Below are positions 40,459 through 54,720 of a stretch of DNA of 64,000 nt, one piece after another. Position 1 is the first letter of the stretch. Each line of letters begins with the position of its first letter. The position numbers and the translations under genes were made by a program. The stretch spans positions 186,001 to 250,000 of the forward strand of contig NW_027473497.1 in the NCBI RefSeq assembly GCF_050947335.1. Direction: 5' to 3'. The notes below the pieces were generated by a model. That model did no database searches and was not told the DNA's origin. It was given only the letters and a program-made list of their open reading frames with translations. Origin of the DNA: Megachile rotundata. Lineage: Eukaryota > Arthropoda > Insecta > Hymenoptera > Megachilidae.

Positions 40459-43400
40459 TCGATCATATAAGCATAATATGGCTAATAATACGAGTTAGAT
40501 TGATAGTAATAACAGTAGTGAGTATAGTAATTGTCGTTCTATCGATCATATAAGCATAATATGGCTAATAATATGAGTTAGATTGATAACAATAAGAGTA
40601 ATGAGTATAGTAATTGTCGTTCTATCGATCATATAAGCATAATATGGCTAATAATATGAGTTAGATTGATAATAATAAGACTAATAAGTATAGTAATTGT
40701 CGTTCTATCGATCATATAAGCATAATATGGCTAATAATATGAGTTAGATTGATAATAATAAGAGTAATAAGTATAGTAATTGTCGTTCTATCGATCACAT
40801 AAGCATAATATGGCTAATAATACGAGTTAGATTGAAAGTAATAACAGTAGTGAGTATAGTAATTGTCGTTCTATCGATCATATAAGCATAATATGGCTAA
40901 TAATATGAGTTAGATTGATAACAATAAGAGTAATGATTATAGTAATTGTCGTTCTATCAATCATATAAGCATAATATGGCTAATAATATGTGTTAGATTG
41001 ATAATAATAAGAGTAATGAGTATAGTAGTTGTAGTTCTATCGATCATATCTGCATAATATGGTTAATAATATGAGTTAGATTGATAATAATAAGAGAAAT
41101 AAGTATAGTAATTGTAGTTCTACCGATCATATAAGCATAATATGGCTAATAATATGAGTTAGATTGATAATAATAAGAGTAAAAAGAATAGTAATTGTCG
41201 TCCTATCGATCATATAAGCATAATATGGCTAATAATACGAGTTAGATTGATAGTAATAACAGTAGTGAGTATAGTAATTGTCGTTCTATCGATCATATAA
41301 GCATAATATGGCTAATAATATGAGTTAGATTGATAACAATAAGAGTAATGAGTATAGTAATTGTCGTTCTATCGATCATATAAGCATAATATGGCTAATA
41401 ATATGAGTTAGATTGATAATAATAAGACTAATAAGTATAGTAATTGTCGTTCTATCGATCATATAAGCATAATATGGCTAATAATATGAGTTAGATTGAT
41501 AATAATAAGAGTAATAAGTATAGTAATTGTCGTTCTATCGATCACATAAGCATAATATGGCTAATAATACGAGTTAGATTGAAAGTAATAACAGTAGTGA
41601 GTATAGTAATTGTCGTTCTATCGATCATATAAGCATAATATGGCTAATAATATGAGTTAGATTGATAACAATAAGAGTAATGATTATAGTAATTGTCGTT
41701 CTATCGATCATATAAGCATAATATGGCTAATAATATGAGTTAGATTGATAATAATAAGAGTAATGAGTATAGTAATTGTCGTTCTACCGATCATATACGC
41801 ATAATATGGCTAATAATATGAGTCAGATTGATAATAATAAGAGTAATAAGTATAGTAATTGCCGTTCTATCGATCATATCTGCATAATATGGTTAATAAT
41901 ATGAGTTAGATTGATAACAGTGAGTGTAATAAGTATAGTAATTGTCGTTCTATCAATCATATAAGCATAATATGGCTAATAATATGAGCTAGATTGATAA
42001 TAATAAGATTATTAAGTATAGTAATTATCGTTCTACCGATCATACAAGCATAATATGGTTAATAATATGAGTTAGATTGATAATAGTGAGTGTAATAAGT
42101 ATAGTAATTGTCGTTCTGTCGATCATATAAGCATAATACGGCTAATAATATGAGTTAGATTGATAATAATAAGAGTAATAAGTATAGTAATTGTCGTTCT
42201 ATCGATCATATAAGCATAATATGGCTAATAATATGAGTTAGATTGATAACAATAAGAGTAATGAGTATAGTTATTGTCGTTCTATCGATCATGTAAGCAT
42301 AGTATGGCTAATAATATGAGTTAGATTGATAATAATAAGACTAATAAGTATAGTAATTGTCGTTCTATCGATCATATAAGCATAATATGGCTAATAATAT
42401 GAGTTAGATTGATAATAATAAGAGTAAAAAGAATAGTAATTGTCGTTCTATCGATCATATAAGCATAATATGGCTAATAATACGAGTTAGATTGATAATA
42501 ATAAGACTAATAAGTATAGTAATTGTCGTTCTATCGATCATATAAGCATAATATGGCTAATAATATGAGTTAGATTGATAATAATAAGACTAATAAGTAT
42601 AGTAATTGTCGTTCTATCGATCATATAAGCATAATATGGCTAATAATATGAGTTAGATTGATAATAATAAGAGTAATAAGTATAGTAATTGTCGTTCTAT
42701 CGATCACATAAGCATAATATGGCTAATAATACGAGTTAGATTGATAGTAATAACAGTAGTGAGTATAGTAATTGTCGTTCTATCGATCATATAAGCATAA
42801 TATGGCTAATAATATGAGTTAGATTGATAACAATAAGAGTAATGAGCATAGTAGTTGTCGTTCTATCGATCATATAAGCATAATATGGCTAATAATATGA
42901 GACAGATTGATAATAATAAGAGTAATAAGTATAGTAATTGTCGTTCTATCGATCATATCTGCATAATATGGTTAATAATATGAGTTAGATTGATAACAGT
43001 GAGTGTAATAAGTATAGTAATTGTCGTTCTATCAATCATATAAGCATAATATGGCTAATAATATGTGTTAGATTGATAATAATAAGAGTAATGAGTATAG
43101 TAGTTGTAGTTCTATCGATCATATCTGCATAATATGGTTAATAATATGAGTTAGATTGATAATAATAAGAGAAATAAGTATAGTAATTGTAGTTCTACCG
43201 ATCATATAAGCATAATATGGCTAATAATATGAGTTAGATTGATAATAATAAGACTAATAAGTATAGTAATTGTCGTTCTATCGATCATATAAGCATAATA
43301 TGGCTAATAATATGAGTTAGATTGATAATAATAAGAGTAAAAAGAATAGTAATTGTCGTTCTATCGCTCATATAAGCATAATATGGCTAATAATACGAGT

Positions 43401-46400
43401 TAGATTGATAATAATAAGACTAATAAGTATAGTAATTGTCGTTCTATCGATCATATAAGCATAATATGGTTAATAATATGAGTTAGATTGATAACAGTGA
43501 GTGTAATAAGTATAGTAATTGTCGTTCTGTCGATCATATAAGCATAATATGGCTAAGAATATGAGTTAGATTGATAGTAATAACAGTAGTGAGTATAGTA
43601 ATTGTCGTTCTATCGATCATATAAGCATAATATGGCTAATAATATGAGTTAGATTGATAATAATAAGAGTAATAAGTATAGTAATTGTCGTTCTATCGAT
43701 CACATAAGCATAATATGGCTAATAATACGAGTTAGATTGATAGTAATAACAGTAGTGAGTATAGTAATTGTCGTTCTATCGATCATATAAGCATAATATG
43801 GCTAATAATATGAGTTAGATTGATAACAATAAGAGTAATGAGCATAGTAGTTGTCGTTCTATCGATCATATAAGCATAATATGGCTAATAATATGAGTCA
43901 GATTGATAATAATAAGAGTAATAAGTATAGTAATTGTCGTTCTATCGATCATATCTGCATAATATGGTTAATAATATGAGTTAGATTGATAACAGTGAGT
44001 GTAATAAGTATAGTAATTGTCGTTCTATCAATCATATAAGCATAATATGGCTAATAATATGTGTTAGATTGATAATAATAAGAGTAATGAGTATAGTAGT
44101 TGTAGTTCTATCGATTATATCTGCATAATATGGTTAATAATATGAGTTAGATTGATAATAATAAGAGAAATAAGTATAGTAATTGTAGTTCTACCGATCA
44201 TATAAGCATAATATGGCTAATAATATGTGTTAGATTGATAATAATAAGAGTAATGAGTATAGTAGTTGTAGTTCTATCGATCATATCTGTATAATATGGT
44301 TAATAATATGAGTTAGATTGATAATAATAAGAGTAAAAAGAATAGTAATTGTCGTTCTATCGATCATATAAGCATAATATGGCTAATAATACGAGTTAGA
44401 TTGATAATAATAAGACTAATAAGTATAGTAATTGTCGTTCTATCGATCATATAAGCATAATATGGTTAATAATATGAGTTAGATTGATAACAGTGAGTGT
44501 AATAAGTATAGTAATTGTCGTTCTGTCGATCATATAAGCATAATATGGCTAATAATATGAGTTAGATTGATAATAATAAGACTAATAAGTATAGTAATTG
44601 TCTTTCTATCGATCACATAAGCATAATATGGCTAATAATACGAGTTAGATTGATAGTAATAACAGTAGTGAGTATAGTAATTGTCGTTCTATCGATCACA
44701 TAAGCATAACATGGCTAATAATATGAGTTAGATTGATAATAATAAGACTAATAAGTATAGTAATTGTCGTTCTGTCGATCATATAAGCATAGTATGGCTA
44801 ATAATATGAGTTAGATTGATAATAATAAGAGTAATAAGTATAGTAATTGTCGTTCTATCGATCACATAAGCATAATATGGCTAATAATACGAGTTAGATT
44901 GATAGTAATAACAGTAGTGAGTATAGTAATTGTCGTTCTATCGATCATATAAGCATAATATGGCTAATAATATGAGTTAGATTGATAACAATAAGAGTAA
45001 CGAGTATAGTAATTGTCGTTCTATCGATCATATAAGCATAATATGGCTAATAATACGAGTTAGATTGATAATAATAAGAGTAATAAGTATAGTAATTATC
45101 GTTCTACCGATCATACAAGCATAATATGGCTAATAATATGAGTTAGATTGATAATAATAAGACTAATAACTATAGTAATTGTCGTTCTATCGATCATATA
45201 AGCATAATACGGCTAATAATATGAGTCAGATTGATAATAATAAGAGTAATATGTATAGTAATTGTCGTTCTATCGATCATATAAGCATAATATTGCTAAT
45301 AATATGAGTTAGATTGATAATAATAAGAGTAATGAGTATAGTTATTGTCGTTCTATCGATCATGTAAGCATAGTATGGCTAATAACATGAGTTAGATTGA
45401 TAATAATAAGAGTAATAAGTATAGTAATTGTCGTTCTATCGATCACATAAGCATAATATGGCTAATAATACGAGTTAGATTGATAGTAATAACAGTAGTG
45501 AGTATAGTAATTGTCGTTCTATCGATCACATAAGCATAATATGGCTAATAAAATGAGTTAGATTGATAATAATAAGACTAATAAGTATAGTAATTGTCGT
45601 TCTGTCGATCATATAAGCATAGTATGGCTAATAATATGAGTTAGATTGATAATAATAAGAGTAATAAGTATAGTAATTGTCGTTCTATCGATCACATAAG
45701 CATAATATGGCTAATAATACGAGTTAGATTGATAGTAATAACAGTAGTGAGTATAGTAATTGTCGTTCTATCGATCATATAAGCATAATATGGCTAATAA
45801 TATGAGTTAGATTGATAACAATAAGAGTAACGAGTATAGTAATTGTCGTTCTATCGATCATATAAGCATAATATGGCTAATAATACGAGTTAGATTGATA
45901 ATAATAAGAGTAATAAGTATAGTAATTATCGTTCTACCGATCATACAAGCATAATATGGCTAATAATATGAGTTAGATTGATAATAATAAGACTAATAAC
46001 TATAGTAATTGTCGTTCTATCGATCATATAAGCATAATACGGCTAATAATATGAGTCAGATTGATAATAATAAGAGTAATAAGTATAGTAATTGTCGTTC
46101 TATCGATCATATAAGCATAATATTGCTAATAATATGAGTTAGATTGATAATAATAAGACTAATAAGTATAGTAATTGTCGTTCTATCGATCATATAAGCA
46201 TAATATGGCTAATAATATGAGTTAGATTGATAATAATAAGACTAATAAGTATAGTAATTGTCGTTCTATCGATCATATAAGCATAATATGGCTAATAATA
46301 TGAGTTAGATTGATAATAATAAGAGTAATAAGTATAGTAATTGTCGTTCTATCGATCACATAAGCATAATATGGCTAATAATACGAGTTAGATTGATAGT

Positions 46401-49385
46401 AATAACAGTAGTGAGTATAGTAATTGTCGTTCTATCGATCATATAAGCATAATATGGCTAATAATATGAGTTAGATTGATAACAATAAGAGTAATGAGCA
46501 TAGTAGTTGTCGTTCTATCGATCATATAAGCATAATATGGCTAATAATATGAGACAGATTGATAATAATAAGAGTAATAAGTATAGTAATTGTCGTTCTA
46601 TCGATCATATCTGCATAATATGGTTAATAATATGAGTTAGATTGATAACAGTGAGTGTAATAAGTATAGTAATTGTCGTTCTATCAATCATATAAGCATA
46701 ATATGGCTAATAATATGAGTTAGATTGATAATAATAAGACTAATAAGTATAGTAATTGTCGTTCTATCGATCATATAAGCATAATATGGCTAATAATACG
46801 AGTTAGATTGATAATAATAAGAGTAACGAGTATAGTAATTGTCGTTCTATCGATCATATAAGCATAATATGGCTAATAATACGAGTTAGACTGATAATAA
46901 TAAGAGTAATAAGTATAGTAATTATCGTTCTACCGATCATACAAGCATAATATGGCTAATAATATGAGTTAGATTGATAATAATAATAGTAATAAGTATA
47001 GTAATTGTCGTTCTATCGATCACATAAGCATAATATGGCTAATAATACGAGTTAGATTGATAGTAATAACAGTAGTGAGTATAGTAATTGTCGTTCTATC
47101 GATCATATAAGCATAATATGGCTAATAATATGAGTTAGATTGATAACAATAAGAGTAATGAGTATAGTAATTGTCGTTCTATCGATCATATAAGCATAAT
47201 ATGGCTAATAATACGAGTTAGATTGATAGTAATAACAGTAGTGAGTATAGTAATTGTCGTTCTATCGATCATATAAGCATAATATGGCTAATAATATGAG
47301 TTAGATTGATAACAATAAGAGTAATGAGTATAGTAATTGTCGTTCTATCGATCATATAAGCATAATATGGCTAATAATATGAGTTAGATTGATAATAATA
47401 AGACTAATAAGTATAGTAATTATCGTTCTGTCGATCATATAAGCATAGTATGGCTAATAATATGAGTTAGATTGATAATAATAAGAGTAATAAGTATAGT
47501 AATTGTCGTTCTATCGATCACATAAGCATAATATGGCTAATAATACGAGTTAGATTGATAGTAATAACAGTAGTGAGTATAGTAATTGTCGTTCTATCGA
47601 TCATATAAGCATAATATGGCTAATAATATGAGTTAGATTGATAACAATAAGAGTAACGAGTATAGTAATTGTCGTTCTATCGACCATATAAGCATAATAT
47701 GGCTAATAATACGAGTTAGATTGATAATAATAAGAGTAATAAGTATAGTAATTATCGTTCTACCGATCATACAAGCATAATATGGCTAATAATATGAGTT
47801 AGATTGATAATAATAAGACTAATAACTATAGTAATTGTCGTTCTATCGATCATATAAGCATAATACGGCTAATAATATGAGTCAGATTGATAATAATAAG
47901 AGTAATAAGTATAGTAATTGTCGTTCTATCGATCATATAAGCATAATATTGCTAATAATATGAGTTAGATTGATAATAATAAGAGTAATGAGTATAGTTA
48001 TTGTCGTTCTATCGATCATGTAAGCATAGTATGGCTAATAACATGAGTTAGATTGATAATAATAAGAGTAATAAGTATAGTAATTGTCGTTCTATCGATC
48101 ACATAAGCATAATATGGCTAATAATATGAGTTAGATTGATAGTAATAACAGTAGTGAGTATAGTAATTGTCGTTCTATCGATCATATAAGCATAATATGG
48201 CTAATAATATGAGTTAGATTGATAATAATAAGAGTAATGAGTATAGTAATTATCGTTCTATCGATCATATAAGCATAATATGGCTAATAAAATGAGTTAG
48301 ATTGATAATAATAAGAGTAATGAGTATAGTAGTTGTAGTTCTATCGATCATATCTGCATAATATGGTTAATAATATGAGTTAGATTGATAACAGTGAGTG
48401 TAATAAGTATAGTAATTGTCGTTCTATCAATCATATAAGCATAATATGGCTAATAATATGTGTTAGATTGATAATAATAAGAGTAATGAGTATAGTAGTT
48501 GTAGTTCTATCGATCATATCTGTATAATATGGTTAATAATATGAGTTAGATTGATAATAATAAGAGTAAAAAGAATAGTAATTGTCGTTCTATCGATCAT
48601 ATAAGCATAATATGGCTAATAATACGAGTTAGATTGATAATAATAAGACTAATAAGTATAGTAATTGTCGTTCTATCGATCATATAAGCATAATATGGCT
48701 AATAATATGAGATAGATTGATAATAATAAGACTAATAAGTATAGTAATTGTCGTTCTATCGATCATATAAGCATAATATGGCTAATAATATGAGTTAGAT
48801 TGATAATAATAAGAGTAATAAGTATAGTAATTGTCGTTCTATCGATCATATAAGCATAATATGGCTAATAATATGAGCTAGATTGATAATAATAAGATTA
48901 ATAAGTATAGTAATTATCGTTCTACCGATCATACAAGCATAATATGGTTAATAATATGAGTTAGATTGAAAATAGTGAGTGTAATAAGTATAGTAATTGT
49001 CGTTCTGTCGATCATATAAGCATAATACGGCTAATAATATGAGTTAGATTGATAATAATAAGAGTAATAAGTATAGTAATTGTCGTTCTATCGATCATAT
49101 AAGCATAATATGGCTAATAATATGAGTTAGATTGATAACAATAAGAGTAATGAGTATAGTTATTGTCGTTCTATCGATCATGTAAGCATAGTATGGCTAA
49201 TAATATGAGTTAGATTGATAATAATAAGACTAATAAGTATAGTAATTGTCGTTCTATCGATCATATAAGCATAATATGGCTAATAATATGAGTTAGATTG
49301 ATAATAATAAGAGTAAAAAGAATAGTAATTGTCGTTCTATCGATCATATAAGCATAATATGGCTAATAATACGAGTTAGATTGAT
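40458..49385 (+). repeat. Largest intra-array duplication, right copy (8.9 kb; partner 12,320-20,915)
   Basis: It is 332 bp (four monomers) longer than the left copy. The net change is one monomer lost near 43.56 kb, ten gained at about 45.3-46.1 kb and five lost near 46.7 kb. Shared private markers include GGCTAAGAAT at 43,551, CGATTATATCTGC near 44,113, GAGACAG near 46,549 and GATTGAAAATAG near 48,965. The left copy has one-base differences such as GTAATGCGTATAG near 16,195, and the right copy has CATAACATGG near 44,706 and GTAATATGTATAG near 45,247. Confidence 0.85.
44610..46150 (+). repeat. Ten-monomer (830 bp) tandem duplication
   Basis: The order CACATAAG/TAGTAATAACAG, CTGTCGATC with CATAGTATGG, CACATAAG/ATACGAG, AACGAG, ACCGATCATACAAG, GACTAATAAC, ATACGG/GAGTCAG, ATATTGC occurs at about 44,610-45,320 and again at 45,440-46,150. 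CTGTCGATC markers at 44,768 and 45,598 and ATATTGC markers at 45,286 and 46,116 are both 830 bp apart. The left half of the array has a single copy of this block (16.6-17.3 kb). Confidence 0.83.
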
Positions 49386-51907
49386 AATAATAAGACTAAT
49401 AAGTATAGTAATTGTCGTTCTATCGATCATATAAGCATAATATGGCTAATAATATGAGTCAGATTGATAATGATAAGAGTAATAAGTATAGTAATTGTCG
49501 TTCTATCGATCATATCTGCATAATATGGTTAATAATATGAGTTAGATTGATAACAGTGAGTGTAATAAGTATAGTAATTGTCGTTCTATCAATCATATAA
49601 GCATAATATGGCTAATAATATGTGTTAGATTGATAATAATAAGAGTAATGAGTATAGTAGTTGTAGTTCTATCGATCATATCTGCATAATATGGTTAATA
49701 ATATGAGTTAGATTGATAATAATAAGAGAAATAAGTATTGTAATTGTAGTTCTACCGATCATATAAGCATAATATGGCTAATAATATGAGTTAGATTGAT
49801 AATAATAAGACTAATAAGTATAGTAATTGTCGTTCTATCGATCATATAAGCATAATATGGCTAATAATATGAGTTAGATTGATAATAATAAGAGTAAAAA
49901 GAATAGTAATTGTCGTTCTATCGATCATATAAGCATAATATGGCTAATAATACGAGTTAGATTGATAATAATAAGACTAATAAGTATAGTAATTGTCGTT
50001 CTATCGATCATATAAGCATAATATGGCTAATAATATGAGTTAGATTGATAACAATAAGAGTAACGAGTATAGTAATTGTCGTTCTATCGATCATATAAGC
50101 ATAATATGGCTAATAATACGAGTTAGACTGATAATAATAAGAGTAATAAGTATAGTAATTATCGTTCTACCGATCATACAAGCATAATATGGCTAATAAT
50201 ATGAGTTAGATTGATAATAATAATAGTAATAAGTATAGTAATTGTCGTTCTATCGATCACATAAGCATAATATGGCTAATAATACGAGTTAGATTGATAG
50301 TAATAACAGTAGTGAGTATAGTAATTGTCGTTCTATCGATCATATAAGCATAATATGGCTAATAATATGAGTTAGATTGATAACAATAAGAGTAATGAGT
50401 ATAGTAATTGTCGTTCTATCGATCATATAAGCATAATATGGCTAATAATACGAGTTAGATTGATAGTAATAACAGTAGTGAGTATAGTAATTGTCGTTCT
50501 ATCGATCATATAAGCATAATATGGCTAATAATATGAGTTAGATTGATAACAATAAGAGTAATGAGTATAGTAATTGTCGTTCTATCGATCATATAAGCAT
50601 AATATGGCTAATAATATGAGTTAGATTGATAATAATAAGACTAATAAGTATAGTAATTATCGTTCTGTCGATCATATAAGCATAGTATGGCTAATAATAT
50701 GAGTTAGATTGATAATAATAAGAGTAATAAGTATAGTAATTGTCGTTCTATCGATCACATAAGCATAATATGGCTAATAATACGAGTTAGATTGATAGTA
50801 ATAACAGTAGTGAGTATAGTAATTGTCGTTCTATCGATCATATAAGCATAATATGGCTAATAATATGAGTTAGATTGATAACAATAAGAGTAACGAGTAT
50901 AGTAATTGTCGTTCTATCGATCATATAAGCATAATATGGCTAATAATACGAGTTAGATTGATAATAATAAGAGTAATAAGTATAGTAATTATCGTTCTAC
51001 CGATCATACAAGCATAATATGGCTAATAATATGAGTTAGATTGATAATAATAAGACTAATAACTATAGTAATTGTCGTTCTATCGATCATATAAGCATAA
51101 TACGGCTAATAATATGAGTCAGATTGATAATAATAAGAGTAATAAGTATAGTAATTGTCGTTCTATCGATCATATAAGCATAATATTGCTAATAATATGA
51201 GTTAGATTGATAATAATAAGAGTAATGAGTATAGTTATTGTCGTTCTATCGATCATGTAAGCATAGTATGGCTAATAACATGAGTTAGATTGATAATAAT
51301 AAGAGTAATAAGTATAGTAATTGTCGTTCTATCGACCACATAAGCATAATATGGCTAATAATATGAGTTAGATTGATAGTAATAACAGTAGTGAGTATAG
51401 TAATTGTCGTTCTATCGATCATATAAGCATAATATGGCTAATAATATGAGTTAGATTGATAATAATAAGAGTAATGAGTATAGTAATTGTCGTTCTATCG
51501 ATCATATAAGCATAATATGGCTAATAAAATGAGTTAGATTGATAATAATAAGAGTAATGAGTATAGTAGTTGTAGTTCTATCGATCATATCTGCATAATA
51601 TGGTTAATAATATGAGTTAGATTGATAACAGTGAGTGTAATAAGTATAGTAATTGTCGTTCTATCAATCATATAAGCATAATATGGCTAATAATATGTGT
51701 TAGATTGATAATAATAAGAGTAATGAGTATAGTAGTTGTAGTTCTATCGATCATATCTGTATAATATGGTTAATAATATGAGTTAGATTGATAATAATAA
51801 GAGTAAAAAGAATAGTAATTGTCGTTCTATCGATCATATAAGCATAATATGGCTAATAATACGAGTTAGATTGATAATAATAAGACTAATAAGTATAGTA
51901 ATTGTCG
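46830..51907 (+). repeat. 39-monomer (3,237 bp) tandem higher-order repeat
   Basis: Variants at about 46,830-48,670 recur in order at 50,067-51,907. TATCGTTCTGTCG (CG at 47,424 and 50,661) and CATGTAAG (48,005 and 51,242) are both 3,237 bp apart. The rest of the unit (48.7-50.07 kb) has GAGATAG, GAGCTAG, a CATGTAAG/ATATGAG monomer and the GATAATGATAAG variant. Confidence 0.82.
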
Positions 51908-54711
51908 TTCTACTGATCATACAAGCATAATATGGTTAATAATATGAGTTAGATTGATAATAGTGAGTGTAATAAGTATAGTAATTGTCGTTCTGTCGAT
52001 CATATAAGCATAATACGGCTAATAATATGAGTTAGATTGATAATAATAAGAGTAATAAGTATAGTAATTGTCGTTCTATCGATCATATAAGCATAATATG
52101 GCTAATAATATGAGCTAGATTGATAATAATAAGATTAATAAGTATAGTAATTATCGTTCTACCGATCATACAAGCATAATATGGTTAATAATATGAGTTA
52201 GATTGATAACAGTGAGTGTAATAAGTATAGTAATTGTCGTTCTATCAATCACATAAGCATAATACGGCTAATAATATGAGTTAGATTGATAATAATAAGA
52301 GTAATAAGTATAGTAATTGTCGTTCTATCGATCATATATGCATAATATGGCTAATAATGTGAGTTAGATTGATAACAATAAGAGTAATGAGCATAGTAGT
52401 TGTCGTTCTATCGATCATATAAGCATAATATGGCTAACAATATGAGTCAGATTGATAATAATAAGAGTAATAAGTATAGTAATTGTCGTTCTATCGATCA
52501 TACAAGCATAATATGGCTAATAATACGAGTTAGATTGATAATAATAAGACTAATAAGTATAGTAATTGTCGTTCTATCGATCATATAAGCATAATATGGC
52601 TAATAATATGAGTTAGATTGATAATAATAAGACTAATAAGTATAGTAATTGTCGTTCTATCGATCATATAAGCATAATATGGCTAATAATATGAGTTAGA
52701 TTGATAACAATAAGAGTAATGAGCATAGTAGTTGTCGTTCTATCGATCATATAAGCATAATATGGCTAACAATATGAGTCAGATTGATAATAATAAGAGT
52801 AATAAGTATAGTAATTGTCGTTCTATCGATCATACAAGCATAATATGGCTAATAATACGAGTTAGATTGATAATAATAAGACTAATAAGTATAGTAATTG
52901 TCGTTCTATCGATCATATAAGCATAATATGGCTAATAATATGAGTTAGATTGATAATAATAAGACTAATAAGTATAGTAATTGTCGTTCTATCGATCATA
53001 TAAGCATAATATGGCTAATAATATGAGTTAGATTGATAATAATAAGAGTAATAAGTATAGTAATTGTCGTTCTATCGATCATATAAGCATAATATGGCTA
53101 ATAATATGAGTTAGATTGATAATAATAAGAGTAAAAAGAATAGTAATTGTCGTTCTATCGATCATATAAGCATAATATGGCTAATAATACGAGTTAGATT
53201 GATAATAATAAGACTAATAAGTATAGTAATTGTCGTTCTATCGATCATATAAGCATAATATGGCTAATAATATGAGTTAGATTGATAATAATAAGACTAA
53301 TAAGTATAGTAATTGTCGTTCTATCGATCATATAAGCATAATATGGCTAATAATATGAGTTAGATTGATAATAATAAGAGTAATAAGTATAGTAATTGTC
53401 GTTCTATCGATCATATCTGCATAATATGGCTAATAATGTGAGTTAGATTGATAATAATAAGAGTAATGAGTATAGTAATTGTCGTTCTATCGATCATATC
53501 TGCATAATATGGTTAATAATATGAGTTATATTGATAATAGTGAGTGTAATAAGTATAGTAATTGTCGTTCTATCAATCATATAAGCATAATATGGCTAAT
53601 AATATGTGTTAGATTGATAATAATAAGAGTAAAAAGAATAGTAATTGTCGTTCTATCGATCATATAAGCATAATATGGCTAATAATACGAGTTAGATTGA
53701 TAGTAATAACAGTAGTGAGTATAGTAATTGTCGTTCTATCGATCATATAAGCATAATATGGCTAATAATATGAGTTAGATTGATAACAATAAGAGTAATG
53801 AGCATAGTAGTTGTCGTTCTATCGATCATATAAGCATAATATGGCTAACAATATGAGTCAGATTGATAATAATAAGAGTAATAAGTATAGTAATTGTCGT
53901 TCTATCGATCATACAAGCATAATATGGCTAATAATACGAGTTAGATTGATAATAATAAGACTAATAAGTATAGTAATTGTCGTTCTATCGATCATATAAG
54001 CATAATATGGCTAATAATATGAGTTAGATTGATAATAATAAGACTAATAAGTATAGTAATTGTCGTTCTATCGATCATATAAGCATAATATGGCTAATAA
54101 TATGAGTTAGATTGATAACAATAAGAGTAATGAGCATAGTAGTTGTCGTTCTATCGATCATATAAGCATAATATGGCTAACAATATGAGTCAGATTGATA
54201 ATAATAAGAGTAATAAGTATAGTAATTGTCGTTCTATCGATCATACAAGCATAATATGGCTAATAATACGAGTTAGATTGATAATAATAAGACTAATAAG
54301 TATAGTAATTGTCGTTCTATCGATCATATAAGCATAATATGGCTAATAATATGAGTTAGATTGATAATAATAAGACTAATAAGTATAGTAATTGTCGTTC
54401 TATCGATCATATAAGCATAATATGGCTAATAATATGAGTTAGATTGATAATAATAAGAGTAATAAGTATAGTAATTGTCGTTCTATCGATCATATAAGCA
54501 TAATATGGCTAATAATATGAGTTAGATTGATAATAATAAGAGTAAAAAGAATAGTAATTGTCGTTCTATCGATCATATAAGCATAATATGGCTAATAATA
54601 CGAGTTAGATTGATAATAATAAGACTAATAAGTATAGTAATTGTCGTTCTATCGATCATATAAGCATAATATGGCTAATAATATGAGTTAGATTGATAAT
54701 AATAAGACTAA
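49400..54711 (+). repeat. Copy 1 of the 64/68-monomer higher-order repeat (5,312 bp)
   Basis: This 64-monomer unit is followed directly by a second copy. The first 2.97 kb (to about 52,372) matches the next copy at an offset of 5,312, and the rest matches at 5,644. Shared private changes confirm descent from one unit: GATAATGATAAG (49,471 and 54,783), AAGTATTGTAATTG (near 49,735 and 55,047), TCTACTGATC (near 51,910 and 57,222) and ATCAATCACATAAG (near 52,244 and 57,556). A private base in this copy is TCGACCACAT near 51,334. Confidence 0.88.
52314..52396 (+). repeat. Hybrid monomer at a four-monomer deletion junction
   Basis: The 5' part (CATATATGC, GGCTAATAATGTGAG) matches the monomer at 57,626 in copy 2, while its 3' part (AACAATAAGAGTAATGAGCATAG) matches the monomer ending at 58,040, four units later. 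The exchange point lies within GTGAGTTAGATTGATAA, where the two parents agree. Loss of exactly 332 bp through one hybrid unit is the signature of in-register recombination. Confidence 0.8.
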
Positions 54712-54720
54712 TAAGTATAG
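52397..54720 (+). repeat. 17-monomer family inside copy 1 (units 5-17 then 1-15)
   Basis: Units 5-17 lie at 52,397-53,475 and 1-15 at 53,476-54,720, in the numbering given for the 21-kb copy. The missing units 1-4 at the left edge are the 332 bp deleted relative to copy 2. Unit 16 is replaced by the GAGTCAG/GATAATGATAAG monomer that begins the next large repeat. Confidence 0.85.
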
